A DNA stretch of 54,686 nucleotides from Chloroflexota bacterium (GCA_021789435.1 JAJYJO010000001.1:1-54686), one strand, 5' to 3'; counted from the first letter of the stretch, positions 13,870 through 22,671 are shown. The notes: a model not told the origin generated them from the sequence alone. Numbers and translations are program-made.

Positions 13870-16124
13870 TCGGCACCTCCGCCCGCCGCGTCGGGGGCGT
13901 CGAGCGCGTCACCGGTCGGCAGCGCTTCACCGGCGACGTGCGCCTGGCCGGCATGCTTCACGTGAAGCTGGTTACCCTCGACTGCGCGCGGGCGCGGATC
14001 GCTGCGGTCGACACGGGCGCGGCATCCGGCGTGCCCGGCGTCCGGGCGATCCTGACCGCGGCGGACCTGCCTCGGCCGATCCCCCGCTACGGGCCGACCT
14101 ACCGGGACCGGCCCGTGCTGGCCGTGGGGGAGACGAAGTTCCACGGCGAGCCCGTGGCCGCGGTGGTCGCCGAGACGGAGGAGGCGGCCGAGGAGGCGGC
14201 CGGCCTGGTCCGAGTGGCCTGCGAGGAGCTGCCCGCCGTCCTCACCGTCGCGAGCGCGCTCGACCCCTCGGCGCCGCTCGTCCAGGATCCCGAGCTGCGG
14301 CCGGACGACCTGCTCGGCCGGACCAACATCCGGCGCGAGTGGCATTTCGGCTGGGGCGACGTGGCGGCGGCCGGCGCGGACTGCGTCGTCGACGAGGTCT
14401 ACACGTTCCCGATGGTCACCCACTTCGCCATCGAGCCCCACGCCTTCATCGCCGCGCCCGATCGGGACGGACTCATCATCTGGAGCTCGATCCAGCATCC
14501 CTACCTTCTGCAGGCGGCGATCGCCGAGGTGGTGGGCCTCCCGCTGTCGAAGGTGCGGGTCTTCGCGCCCGACCCAGGCGGCGCCTTCGGCGGCAAGCAG
14601 CATGCCAAGTTCGAGCCCCTGCTCGCCTTCCTGGCGCTCCGGACGGGGCGGCCGGTCCGCCTCGCCCTGACCCTGGAGGAGACCTTCCAGGCCGTCCGGC
14701 GGTCCGCCTTCGAGATCCGCGTCCGCTCCGGCTTCCGGTCCGACGGGACCATCGCCTTCCACGACACCGAGTGCAACGCCCTGATGGGCGCCTACGCGGA
14801 CATCGCGCCCCGCGTCATCGCGAAGTCCGGCTACCTGATCTGTGGGCCCTATCGGGTCCCGGACGCCCGGATCGTCGTCCGGGCCCTCCTCTCGCACACC
14901 ACGCCGGCCACGGCCTTCCGCGGATTCGGGACGCCCCAGGTCGCCTGGGCGATCGAATCGCAGATGGACGAGGCCGCCCGCCGGCTCGGCGTCGACCGGC
15001 TGGAGATCCGGCTGAAGAACCTGGCGCGACGGGGCGACGAGGTGGTCCCCGGCGACCGGCCCGCGGACGGAGACTGGGCCGAGGCGGTGAGTCGGGCGGC
15101 CGCGGCCATCGGCTGGGGCAGCCCGCTGGCCCTCGGCCGGGGGCGCGGTATCGCGGTGGCGATCAAGGCTTCCGCCACCACGGGCGCGTCGTACGCCATC
15201 GTCCGGCTCCACCATGACGGGAGCGTCACCGTGATGGCCGGCACCTCGGACATGGGCCAGGGTGCCCGGACGGTCCTGGCCCAGGTGGCCGGGCAGGAGC
15301 TCGGCGTCCCGCTGGAGCGGATCGCCATCGTCATGGGCGACACCGGCAGTGTCCCCTTCGACCTCCAGACCTCGGCCAGCCGCTCGACCGTCTTCATGGG
15401 CACCGCCGTCTTGAACGCCTGCCGCGAGGTCAGGCGGCAGCTCGCGGAGATCGCCCGGGAGCTGTTCGGGCTGGCCGAGGGCGAGGTCGTCGTCGAGCCG
15501 GGGATCGTCCGGGCCCCCGGACTGGAGCTGCGCTACGAGGAGCTGCTGGCCCAGGCGTGGGGTCCCGTCCGGGGCGAGCTGATCGGCACGGGGGTGCGCC
15601 GGGGCGAGCATGTTCCCGCCCACCCGCTGGGCGGGCCGCCGGCCTTCTACGAGTTCAACTGCACGGCGGTGGAGCTGGAGGTCGACCGGGAGACCGGCGA
15701 AATGCTGGTGCTCCGCCACGTCTCCGTGGCGGACGTCGGCAGAGCCCTGAACCCCGCCCACGTCGAGGTTCAGGACGAGGGGGCAGCCGTCATGGGCCTC
15801 GGCCACACCCTGATGGAGCACCTGCTCCTCGACGAGCACGGGCGGATCCGCAACCTGGGTGCGCTCGACTACCGCATCCCGACCACCAAGGACCTGCCGC
15901 TCGAGCTGCGATCACTGCTCGTCGAGAACGGGGATGGGCCAGGGCCGTACGGCGCCAAGGGTGCCGGAGAGGGTGGCCTGCTGGCCGTCGCGCCGGCCGT
16001 GGCCTCCGCCGTGGCCGAGGCCACGGGCGCCGTGATCCGCGACCTGCCCCTCACACCGGAGCGAGTCTGGCAGGCCGTCGAGGCGCTCGGGCGGGGCGGA
16101 CGGCCGGATCCGCCCGCCGCCTGA
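13866..16124 (+). CDS. Molybdenum hydroxylase large (MoCo) subunit (CoxL/XdhA type), copy 1
   Basis: A 752-residue MoCo-binding subunit. Marks are PDPGGAFGGKQH (about residues 236-247), the substrate-channel loop ATAFRGFGTPQ (about 345-355), GTSDMGQGARTVLAQ (about 459-473) and the catalytic glutamate Glu702 in GAKGAGEGGLL. The FRGFG loop is of the xanthine dehydrogenase / hydroxybenzoyl-CoA reductase kind; the AYRCSFR loop of CO dehydrogenase is absent, so this is not a CO oxidiser. It would hydroxylate or dehydroxylate an N-heterocycle, aldehyde or aromatic substrate. Maturation genes (XdhC-type, MoCo synthesis) are not in the window. Strong similarity to the copy at 28556. Confidence 0.93.
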   Translation: MIGTSARRVGGVERVTGRQRFTGDVRLAGMLHVKLVTLDCARARIAAVDTGAASGVPGVRAILTAADLPRPIPRYGPTYRDRPVLAVGETKFHGEPVAAVVAETEEAAEEAAGLVRVACEELPAVLTVASALDPSAPLVQDPELRPDDLLGRTNIRREWHFGWGDVAAAGADCVVDEVYTFPMVTHFAIEPHAFIAAPDRDGLIIWSSIQHPYLLQAAIAEVVGLPLSKVRVFAPDPGGAFGGKQHAKFEPLLAFLALRTGRPVRLALTLEETFQAVRRSAFEIRVRSGFRSDGTIAFHDTECNALMGAYADIAPRVIAKSGYLICGPYRVPDARIVVRALLSHTTPATAFRGFGTPQVAWAIESQMDEAARRLGVDRLEIRLKNLARRGDEVVPGDRPADGDWAEAVSRAAAAIGWGSPLALGRGRGIAVAIKASATTGASYAIVRLHHDGSVTVMAGTSDMGQGARTVLAQVAGQELGVPLERIAIVMGDTGSVPFDLQTSASRSTVFMGTAVLNACREVRRQLAEIARELFGLAEGEVVVEPGIVRAPGLELRYEELLAQAWGPVRGELIGTGVRRGEHVPAHPLGGPPAFYEFNCTAVELEVDRETGEMLVLRHVSVADVGRALNPAHVEVQDEGAAVMGLGHTLMEHLLLDEHGRIRNLGALDYRIPTTKDLPLELRSLLVENGDGPGPYGAKGAGEGGLLAVAPAVASAVAEATGAVIRDLPLTPERVWQAVEALGRGGRPDPPAA

Positions 16125-16141
16125 CCGGCGTCCTCTGGCGT

Positions 16142-16906
16142 CCTCTGGCTCCCTCTGGTGCCCTACTGCGTGGCGGTGAGGCCGCCGTCGATGGTCAGGA
16201 TCTGGCCGGTGACGAAGGACGAGGCGGCGGAGGTGAAGAAGAGGACGGCCCCCACGAGATCGTCGGTCTCGCCGACCCGCCCCAGCGGGATGCGCCCGAC
16301 GAGCCCGGCGCGGAAGGCCGGGTCGTCGAGCAGCATCGCCACCTGGGGGGTGTCGACGAAGGTCGGGGCGATGGCGTTGACGGTGATGCCGTGGGGGGCC
16401 CACTCGGTCGCCCACTGGCGGGTCAGCGAGCTGACCGCGCCCTTGGCCGCCACATAGGCGGAGTAGCCGGCGGCGATGCCGAGCTGGGCCCGGACCGAGC
16501 TGATGTTGAGGACCCGCCCGCCATGGCCGGCCCGGATCATCTCGCGGACCGCGGCCTGGGTCGCCACGAGGGTGCTCCGCAGGTTGAGCTCCATGATCCA
16601 GTCCCAGGCGTCGCGCGGATACTCCTGGGCCGCGAAGAGGACCTTGCCCGCCCCGCCGCCGACGGCGTTGACCACGATGTCGAGCCGGCCGAAGCGCTCG
16701 ATCGCCGCGCTCACCACCCGCTCGGCCTCGGCCTCGGCCGTGACGTCCGCGGCGATGGCCAGGCACTCCGCCCCAGCCGCCGTCACCCGCTCGGCGGCCG
16801 CCCGGGCGTGGTCGGGCGTCCGCGAGGCAAGCACGATCCCGGCCCCGGCCCCACCGAGGGCCACCGCGATCGCCGAGCCGATCGCGCCGCCTCCCCCGGA
16901 GACGAG
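16142..16906. repeat. Direct repeat, copy 2 (765 bp)
   Basis: Same sequence as 9456-10220 in the same orientation. Here the 21 bases that serve as the MBL ribosome site in copy 1 lie uselessly beyond the SDR stop codon, next to a CoxL gene on the other strand, so copy 1 looks like the donor. A short degenerate run (GCGTCCTCTG twice, 16134-16148) borders the junction. Confidence 0.93.
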
Positions 16907-16951
16907 GGCGGTCCTGCCGTCGAGACGGAAGGCATCAAGCGGACGGTTCAC
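16163..16951 (-). CDS. Short-chain dehydrogenase/reductase, copy 2
   Basis: A 262-residue SDR that differs from the copy at 9477-10262 only at its beginning (MNRPLDAF instead of MDPLSTF); all cofactor and catalytic segments (VSGGGGAIGSA, ISSVRAQLG, YSAYVAAKG) are unchanged. It starts with GTG at 16951; GAGG about 20 bases upstream is distant, so expression is uncertain. It stands convergent to the CoxL gene and 150 bp upstream of nothing on its own strand except the LivF gene's end at 17114. Identical substrate use to copy 1 is expected, under a different promoter. Confidence 0.9.
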   Translation of the reverse strand: MNRPLDAFRLDGRTALVSGGGGAIGSAIAVALGGAGAGIVLASRTPDHARAAAERVTAAGAECLAIAADVTAEAEAERVVSAAIERFGRLDIVVNAVGGGAGKVLFAAQEYPRDAWDWIMELNLRSTLVATQAAVREMIRAGHGGRVLNISSVRAQLGIAAGYSAYVAAKGAVSSLTRQWATEWAPHGITVNAIAPTFVDTPQVAMLLDDPAFRAGLVGRIPLGRVGETDDLVGAVLFFTSAASSFVTGQILTIDGGLTATQ

Positions 16952-17113
16952 GATCGGTCTCGGTCCTCACTCCGCTGGCGTAGGCGCCCGACGATAGCCG
17001 CGGGCTCCCGCGACGGTCAAACGCCGGCCTTCCCGCGGAGCGCCCCACCGCGAGAGGTGGTCATTCCGGCCGGGCTCCCTGCCCGAGGGAGACGGGGAAC
17101 GGTTGGCGTGAGG

Positions 17114-17845
17114 TCACCCGGCGGTCGCGCGCTCCACGCCCAGGTAGCGCCGCTGGACCGCCTCGTCGGCGAGCAGCGCCTCGGCCGTCGTCTCCAGCGC
17201 CACCTCGCCGGTCAGCATGATCAGGATCCGGTCGGCCAGCGCCGTCGCCACCCCCAGGTTCTGCTCCACCAGCAGCAGCGAGATGCCCTCCGCCAACAGG
17301 GTCCGGCAGGTCTCGACGACCCGCTCCACGACCGTCGGGGCGAGGCCCTCGGAGGGCTCGTCCATGATCAGGAGCCGGGGGTTCGTCAGGAGGGCGCGGC
17401 CGATAGCGAGCATCTGCTGCTCGCCCCCGGAGAGCAGCACGCCGCTCACATGCCGCCGCTCGGCCAGCGCCGGGAAGAGCTCGTAGACCGAATCGATCGT
17501 CCAGCGGCCGCGTTTCGAGAGGCCGCGGTCGATCATCCGCAGGTGCTCGTCCGTCGTCAGCGACCGGAAGAGCCGCCGTCCCTGGGGCACGTAGCCGATC
17601 CCGGCCCGGCAGATCCGGTGGGGCGGGCTGCCGATCAGCTCGGCCTCGCCGAAGCGCACCGATCCCTGGGTCCGTGGCGGCGTGATCCCCATCAGCGCCC
17701 GGCAGAGGGTGGTCTTGCCCATGCCGTTCCGGCCGAGCACCGCCGTGGCCCCGGACTGGATCGATGCGGTCAGGCCGTGGAGCACGTGCGCGCCGCCGTA
17801 GAACGCCTGCAAGTCCCGGATCGCCAAGATCTCCTCAGGCGGCAT
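17114..17845 (-). CDS. livF: Branched-chain amino acid-type ABC transporter ATPase LivF
   Basis: A 243-residue ATPase. Walker A is GRNGMGKTT (about residues 38-46), the Q-loop GYVPQGRRLF, the ABC signature LSGGEQQMLAIGRAL, Walker B LLIMDEPSEGLAP and the switch VEQN; all are typical of LivF (HAAT family). With LivG, M and H and the binding lipoprotein at 20962 it forms a complete importer. It overlaps the end of LivG by 11 bases and is last in the operon. In this family many members import aromatic acids, amides or urea rather than branched-chain amino acids. Confidence 0.95.
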   Translation of the reverse strand: MPPEEILAIRDLQAFYGGAHVLHGLTASIQSGATAVLGRNGMGKTTLCRALMGITPPRTQGSVRFGEAELIGSPPHRICRAGIGYVPQGRRLFRSLTTDEHLRMIDRGLSKRGRWTIDSVYELFPALAERRHVSGVLLSGGEQQMLAIGRALLTNPRLLIMDEPSEGLAPTVVERVVETCRTLLAEGISLLLVEQNLGVATALADRILIMLTGEVALETTAEALLADEAVQRRYLGVERATAG

Positions 17846-18587
17846 TCGTGCGGCCCAGATAGATGTCGTGGACGCGCTGGTCGGCCCGGATCTCGGCAGG
17901 TGTCCCCTCGACCACGATCTTCCCGTAATGCATGATCGTGACCCGCTCGGCGACGGTCAGCGCCACGTCCATGTCGTGCTCGATGATGACCAAGGTCAGG
18001 CTCCGCTCGAACGAGAGCAGGAGCTGCGTCAGGAGTTGACGCTCGGCGCGCGACAGGCCGGCCGCCGGCTCGTCGAGCAGCATCAGGCGGGGCTCGGCAG
18101 CCACCGCCAGGCCGACCTCGAGCTGGCGCTGCTCGCCGTGCGAGAGGTCCCTCGCCGGCGCGCCGAGCCGGTCGGCGAGCGCCACCCGCTCGGCGGTCCG
18201 CCGCGCTCGCTCCCGGAGCTCGCGGTCGCGGCCGTTGCGGACCAGGCGCAGGTGGCCGCCCACCGCCCCGAGGGCAGCGAGGTAGAGGTTGTCCTCGACA
18301 CTCAACCCGGCCAGCACCCGAGACGTCTGGAACGTGCGTGCAAGGCCGAGCCGAGTCCGCCGCCAGGCCGGCAGGTAGGTGACATCCCGACCGAACAGCT
18401 CCACGGAGCCGCCGCTCGGCAGCTCGGCCCCGGCGATCAGGTTGAAGAGCGTGGTCTTGCCGGCCCCGTTGGGCCCCAGGACGGCCCGGCGCTCGCCGGG
18501 CGCGACCTCCAGGTCCACGCTCTGGACGGCGTGGACCCCGGCGAAGCTCTTCGAGAGGTTCCGCAGGCGGATGATCGGCTCGGCCAC
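17835..18587 (-). CDS. livG: Branched-chain amino acid-type ABC transporter ATPase LivG
   Basis: A 250-residue ATPase from GTG 18587, which has GGGAGG 6 bases upstream; longer frames run into LivM and are not real. Walker A is GPNGAGKTTLFNLIAG, the signature is LSHGEQRQLEVGLAVA (a normal LivG variant of LSGGQ), Walker B is LMLLDEPAAGLS and the switch IIEHDMD. The stop-to-start distance from LivM is 2 bases, so translation is coupled. Confidence 0.95.
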   Translation of the reverse strand: MAEPIIRLRNLSKSFAGVHAVQSVDLEVAPGERRAVLGPNGAGKTTLFNLIAGAELPSGGSVELFGRDVTYLPAWRRTRLGLARTFQTSRVLAGLSVEDNLYLAALGAVGGHLRLVRNGRDRELRERARRTAERVALADRLGAPARDLSHGEQRQLEVGLAVAAEPRLMLLDEPAAGLSRAERQLLTQLLLSFERSLTLVIIEHDMDVALTVAERVTIMHYGKIVVEGTPAEIRADQRVHDIYLGRTNAA

Positions 18588-18589
18588 GC

Positions 18590-19603
18590 TCAGCCTCCCG
18601 CGGCCGGCGGCGACGGCGAGGGGCCCATCGCGTCCGGGACCGCCCGCGAGGCGAGCAGCCCTCGGAGGCGGCCGTCGACGGCCGCCGCCAGGCCCACCAG
18701 GCCGCCGGGCGAGAGGAGCACGATGGCCAGGAAGATGGCGCCGATCCCGGTGGCGTAGCGGTCGCTGAAGGCGGGACCGTAGATCGACAGGATCGTGAGG
18801 GCGAAGGCCCCCACCCAGGCACCCTCGAGCCGGAAGAGGCCGCCGATGACCGCCGCCTCGAGGACGCTGATCGTCACGTTCAGCGAGATGGAGTCGGCCG
18901 AGATGCGCGTGTTGGTCCAGGCCGACAGGACGCCGGCCACGCCGGCGATGGCGGCGCCGATGGCGAAGGCGATCGTGCGGTGCATCCGCACGTTGTAGCC
19001 GAGCGCCGTCATGCGGAGCGGGTCGTCCCGCACCCCCTGCAGGGCGATGCCGAAGGGCGTGCGCACGAGATAGCGGAGGAAGAGGTAGACGGCGGCGCAC
19101 AGGGCGAGGATGAAGTAGTAGATCGTGGTCGGGTGCAGGACCGGATCGCCGAGCACCCTGGGCGGGAAGACGCCGTTGATCCCTTCGTGCAGGCCGAAGG
19201 CCGGCACCGCCGAGAAGAGATAGTAGCTGATTTCGGCCAGGGCGAGGGTGATCATCAGGAAGTACGTCCCGGTGCTGCTGCTCGCAAGGGCCCCGAAGAG
19301 CAGCCCGACACCGGTCGCGGCCAGCACCCCGATCAGGGCCGCCAGCCACGGGTCGAGCCCGGCCTCGACCGAAAGCGTGGCGGTGAGCAGACCCGCCACG
19401 CCGAACAGGCCGGTCTGGGCCAGCGAGACCATGCCGCCGTAGCTCGCCAGGAAGGTGAGGCTCGCGGCGCAGAGCCCCACCCAGAGGGTCGGCAGGGCGA
19501 TGGCGCTGGTAACGTAGGTCGAGAAGAGCACGGGCAGGAGCGCAACGGCGATCGCCGCCGCGACGAGGACCGCCCGCCGGGCCAGGAGGTACGAACCGAT
19601 CAC
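18590..19603 (-). CDS. livM: Branched-chain amino acid-type ABC transporter permease LivM
   Basis: A 337-residue inner-membrane protein with about nine hydrophobic helices. Family marks are the ASYGGMVSLAQTGLFGVAG segment (about residues 53-71), the TPFGIALQGVRDDPLRMTALG cytoplasmic loop (the EAA-like coupling loop, about 172-192) and the AGVAGVLSAW helix. It pairs with LivH to form the channel. The ATG overlaps the end of LivH (4 bases). The C-terminal tail is Pro/Ala-rich and unlikely to be structured. Confidence 0.94.
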   Translation of the reverse strand: MIGSYLLARRAVLVAAAIAVALLPVLFSTYVTSAIALPTLWVGLCAASLTFLASYGGMVSLAQTGLFGVAGLLTATLSVEAGLDPWLAALIGVLAATGVGLLFGALASSSTGTYFLMITLALAEISYYLFSAVPAFGLHEGINGVFPPRVLGDPVLHPTTIYYFILALCAAVYLFLRYLVRTPFGIALQGVRDDPLRMTALGYNVRMHRTIAFAIGAAIAGVAGVLSAWTNTRISADSISLNVTISVLEAAVIGGLFRLEGAWVGAFALTILSIYGPAFSDRYATGIGAIFLAIVLLSPGGLVGLAAAVDGRLRGLLASRAVPDAMGPSPSPPAAGG

Positions 19604-20688
19604 GAGGCCCGCCCGAAGAGGCCGGTCGGCTTGAGCGCGAGCACCGCCGCCACGAGGATGAAGGTCACGACCATCGAATAGGGCGCGTAGCCCGACGGCA
19701 GGTAGACCTGCGAGTACGCCTCCACGAAGGCGAGGAGGAGGGCGCCCACGGCCGTGCCGCCCAGGCTGCCCATGCCGCCGATGATGACGACCACGATCGA
19801 ACTCGTGAGAAACGAGATGTCCTGGCCAGGCGCCAGGGCGAGCACCGTGCCACCGAAGACGCCGCCGAGCCCGGCCAGGCAGGAGCCAACGAAGAAGGCG
19901 GCCGCGAACACGACCGGCACGTTGACCCCAAGGGCGGAGGTCATGGGCCCGTCATCGATCCCGGCCCTGATGATCATCCCGAAGCGGGTGCGCTGGATCC
20001 ACAGCCAGAGCAACCCCCCGACGACCACCGCCGCGCCGATGACGAAGATCCGGAAGGTGGGGTAGGCGAGACCGTAGACGCCGAGGCCGATGGAGGCGCC
20101 GAGCTCCCCGGGTGGGGTGATGGTCTGGGCGGTGCCACCGAAGTAGTTGAGCATCTGGTCGGCCAGGATCACCGAGACGGCGATGGTGATCAGGGCCTGG
20201 CGCAAGTCCTGACCAAGGTTCCAGCGCAGGAAGGCCTGCTCCATGAGCAGGCCCACAACGCCGGCCGAGAGCGTCGCCACGGCAACGGCCAGCCACCAGT
20301 TGACACCCGCGGTCGTCAGCGCCCAGGCGACGTAGCCGCCGAGCAGGTAGAGCGACCCGTGGGCCATGTTGACGACCTTCATCAGCCCGAAGATCAGGGT
20401 TAGCCCGCTCGCGGCCAGGAAGAAGAGGCCCGCCAGGCTCAGCGCGTTCAGAGTGATGATCAGGAAGTTCGGGACGTTGCCCGTGTCGCCCAGGCCGTTC
20501 TGGAGGACCTGGTAGAGCACCCAGCTGGCGCCGATCGCGAGGAGAGCCAGGCCGACCAGCGTGCCGGTGCGGCCACCGCCGACGAGACGAGCAGCGAGGG
20601 AGGGGAACGGAGCCGGCAGCCGGTCAGGGGTGGCGCCCGCCCGCCCCCCGTTTCCCTGCCCGTCGCTGGAAGCCATGGCGGATGACAC
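19600..20688 (-). CDS. livH: Branched-chain amino acid-type ABC transporter permease LivH
   Basis: A 362-residue permease and first gene of the minus-strand liv operon. Conserved segments are SGLTLIFGLMKVVNMAHGSL (about residues 95-114), LGGYVAW, the coupling loop RTRFGMIIRAGIDDGPMTSA, and GMGSLGGTAVGALLLAFVE near the C-terminus. An N-terminal hydrophilic stretch of about 45 residues precedes the first helix. GTG 20688 is nearest to the GAGG box (2 bases, close); ATG 20676 is the alternative (14 bases). Divergent from the binding protein; both share the 20.7-kb control region. Confidence 0.93.
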   Translation of the reverse strand: MSSAMASSDGQGNGGRAGATPDRLPAPFPSLAARLVGGGRTGTLVGLALLAIGASWVLYQVLQNGLGDTGNVPNFLIITLNALSLAGLFFLAASGLTLIFGLMKVVNMAHGSLYLLGGYVAWALTTAGVNWWLAVAVATLSAGVVGLLMEQAFLRWNLGQDLRQALITIAVSVILADQMLNYFGGTAQTITPPGELGASIGLGVYGLAYPTFRIFVIGAAVVVGGLLWLWIQRTRFGMIIRAGIDDGPMTSALGVNVPVVFAAAFFVGSCLAGLGGVFGGTVLALAPGQDISFLTSSIVVVIIGGMGSLGGTAVGALLLAFVEAYSQVYLPSGYAPYSMVVTFILVAAVLALKPTGLFGRAS

Positions 20689-20705
20689 GACCTCGCTGCC
20701 GGCCC

Positions 20706-20733
20706 TTGACTCGATTGGAGGGTACAGTACACT
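20706..20733 (+). promoter_or_regulatory. Promoter of the binding-protein gene
   Basis: TTGACT (20706-20711) and TACACT (20728-20733) are 16 bp apart on the plus strand, pointing at the lipoprotein gene 229 bp further on. The operator at 20747 lies just behind the expected start of transcription. Confidence 0.5.
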
Positions 20734-20746
20734 ATCGCGGCTAAAG

Positions 20747-20782
20747 GATTATCGATTATCGTGCAAATGGACGATTGATCGT
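20747..20782. promoter_or_regulatory. GntR-type operator C and neighbouring palindrome
   Basis: GATTATCGATTATCG (20747-20761) is the exact reverse complement of 15 bases of operator B at 11564. Ten bases later stands ACGAT-TG-ATCGT (20771-20782), a second inverted repeat with the related half-site ATCGT. Both lie between the divergent liv operon and the binding-protein gene, so one regulator could control both directions. The rest of 20783-20961 shows only the ribosome site before the ATG. Confidence 0.55.
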
Positions 20783-20961
20783 TGTGCCGGCCGATGTCTG
20801 GTCGCGCCGTACCGCCGGCGCGGCGGGGGGTGCGGCGCGAGATGGAGCCCGCTAGAAGGTGAGCCATGACCTGCTGCTGACGGCGCGAGACGCCTGACTC
20901 CGCTGCAACGCTCCGCCACCGCGTCCCCGAACGTCGACCATCGCGAAGGAGACAGAGAGGC

Positions 20962-22389
20962 ATGCACGCCAGATCGATCCACCGGGCGAAGTCTCGGCCC
21001 GGGCCTCACAGGTTCTCCACCATCGCCGCCATCACGGCCCTGGTGGCCATCGTGTCGGGTTGCGGCAGCACCGGGGGGACGGCGTCGCCAACGGCGGCGA
21101 CCAGCGCATCGGCATCGGCCGCGGCGACGGGATCGGCGGCGGCGTCCACGGCGCCCGGCACGCCGATCAAGATCGGGATCCTCACCACCTGTGGCGGCCC
21201 GTTCGCGACCTTCGAGGCGGAGTCGTTCCTCGGCGCGAAGTACGCGCTGATCAAGTTCGCCGGCGGAACGGCGGCCGGCCAGAACCCCCAGGACCAGGTC
21301 ACCGGCGCGAGTGTGGCCGGGCACCCCATCCAGATCCTCTTCGGCTGCTCGGATGCGACCCCGGACGTGGCCGTGGCCCAGGCCCGTCAGCTCGTTGAAG
21401 GCCAGAAGGTGGATGTCCTGCTCGGGCCTCTCTCGGGCGATGAGGGCGTCGCCGTCGCCAACTACGCCAAGACGCAGCCGAACGTGACGTTCGTCAACGG
21501 GACCTCCGGGGCCCAGTCGACGACGCTCGCCGTAAAGGCGCCGAACTTCTTCCGCTTCGGCGGCGATGGGGCGCAGTGGATGGCCGGGCTCGGCAGCTAT
21601 GCGTACAAGACGCTCGGCTGGAAGAGCGTTGCCATCCTGGGCGAGGACTACTCCTATCCGTACACGCAGGCCGCGGGTTTCGTTGCCGAGTTCTGCGCGC
21701 TGGGCGGGAGCATCACCTCGCGGACCTGGGTCCCGCTCGGCGTTTCCGACTACTCGTCCTACGTTGCCCAGCTACCGCGCAACGTCGACGGCATCCTCCT
21801 GCTGACCGGCGGCACGGACACGATCGCGGCCGAGAAGAGCTACGAGCAACTCGGCGGCAACCCGGGCAAGAAGATGCTCGGCGGCTCCTCCGTCATGGAT
21901 CCCACCTCGTTCAGCGTCGGCAACTCGCTCGTCGGGCTGGTCGGCGGTTCGCCCGTCCCCCTCGGCGGGACGGATGCCGCCTGGACGGCCTACGTGAACG
22001 GGATCCTTGGTGTCTACCCCAAGGTGCCCGCCGACAGCCTCTTCACCGTCCTCTACTACGACGGCATGCAGGCGATCCTGCAGGGCCTGGCGAAGGTCGG
22101 GGGCGACCTCTCCGGCGGCCAGACCGCCTTCCGGTCGGCGCTGACCACGCTCAACCCGTCCTTCCCGAACGGCAACATCACGCTCGACGCGAACCGCAAC
22201 TCGGTGCAGCCGGCCTACGTGGTCAAGATCGTCCAGTCCGGCAGCAGCCTGGGCTTCCAGGTCCTCAAGACGATCCCCAGCGTGGACCAGACCTTCGGCG
22301 GCCTGTTCAGCGCCACATCGAAGGCGCCGAGCCGGACCGATCCGGCCTGCACGGCCGGGACTCCGCCACCCTGGAGCAGCAGCTTCTGA
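20962..22389 (+). CDS. ABC transporter substrate-binding lipoprotein (Leu/Ile/Val-binding type)
   Basis: A 475-residue type I periplasmic-binding protein (Peripla_BP_6). Signal peptide with basic start and hydrophobic core (about residues 18-33) ends in the lipobox VSGC, acylated Cys34; an Ala/Ser/Thr linker follows to about residue 65. The domain begins with IKIGILTTCGGPFATFEAES and includes VDVLLGPLSGDEGVAVANYA, SVAILGEDYSYPYTQAAGF and ILLLTGGTDTIAAEKSYEQL. It delivers ligand to LivHMGF across the control region. Extra cysteines (GGPF preceded by Cys, FGCSD, AEFCAL, PACTAG) could form disulfides. Ligand unknown. Confidence 0.95.
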   Translation: MHARSIHRAKSRPGPHRFSTIAAITALVAIVSGCGSTGGTASPTAATSASASAAATGSAAASTAPGTPIKIGILTTCGGPFATFEAESFLGAKYALIKFAGGTAAGQNPQDQVTGASVAGHPIQILFGCSDATPDVAVAQARQLVEGQKVDVLLGPLSGDEGVAVANYAKTQPNVTFVNGTSGAQSTTLAVKAPNFFRFGGDGAQWMAGLGSYAYKTLGWKSVAILGEDYSYPYTQAAGFVAEFCALGGSITSRTWVPLGVSDYSSYVAQLPRNVDGILLLTGGTDTIAAEKSYEQLGGNPGKKMLGGSSVMDPTSFSVGNSLVGLVGGSPVPLGGTDAAWTAYVNGILGVYPKVPADSLFTVLYYDGMQAILQGLAKVGGDLSGGQTAFRSALTTLNPSFPNGNITLDANRNSVQPAYVVKIVQSGSSLGFQVLKTIPSVDQTFGGLFSATSKAPSRTDPACTAGTPPPWSSSF

Positions 22390-22411
22390 TCGAGCGTCCC
22401 CCAGCTCTTCA

Positions 22412-22446
22412 GGGCCCCCTGCGCCGAGCACGCAGGGGGCCCCTCT
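22412..22446 (+). terminator. Rho-independent-like terminator
   Basis: GGGCCCCCTGCG (22412-22423) pairs perfectly with CGCAGGGGGCCC (22431-22442) around a 7-base loop, 23 bases behind the binding-protein stop. The tail is CTCTCC rather than a T run, as often in very GC-rich genomes. Confidence 0.75.
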
Positions 22447-22527
22447 CCGTCAGCGAACCCGCGTGATGATCCCGCGCGCAGGGCCGGATGACCGCCGCCG
22501 GGGCGGGTTTCGCGTGCCGTCGGCGTC

Positions 22528-22564
22528 TATAATCGATGATCGATGAAAGGGCCAAACGGCCCTT
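22528..22564 (+). promoter_or_regulatory. Promoter -10 with operator E and 5' hairpin
   Basis: A perfect TATAAT (22528-22533) overlaps the operator ATAATCGATGATCGAT (22529-22544). Directly behind it AAGGGCC (22547-22553) and GGCCCTT (22558-22564) form a perfect 7-bp hairpin with loop AAAC at the expected 5' end of the RNA. The 16-mer plus AGGGCCAAA is shared with operator A. No good -35 box is seen, which suggests an activated promoter or a regulator-dependent one. A 5' leader of about 130 nt follows before the DUF1097 gene. Confidence 0.55.
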
Positions 22565-22671
22565 GCGAGGGTAGGTGCGCGACGGGAGTCTTGCCCCCGG
22601 CAGGCGCGCCTGCCCGAGTCGTGCGGGCCGACCAGCCGGGACGCGCTGGGACGGACACCTGGAGGTGCACA

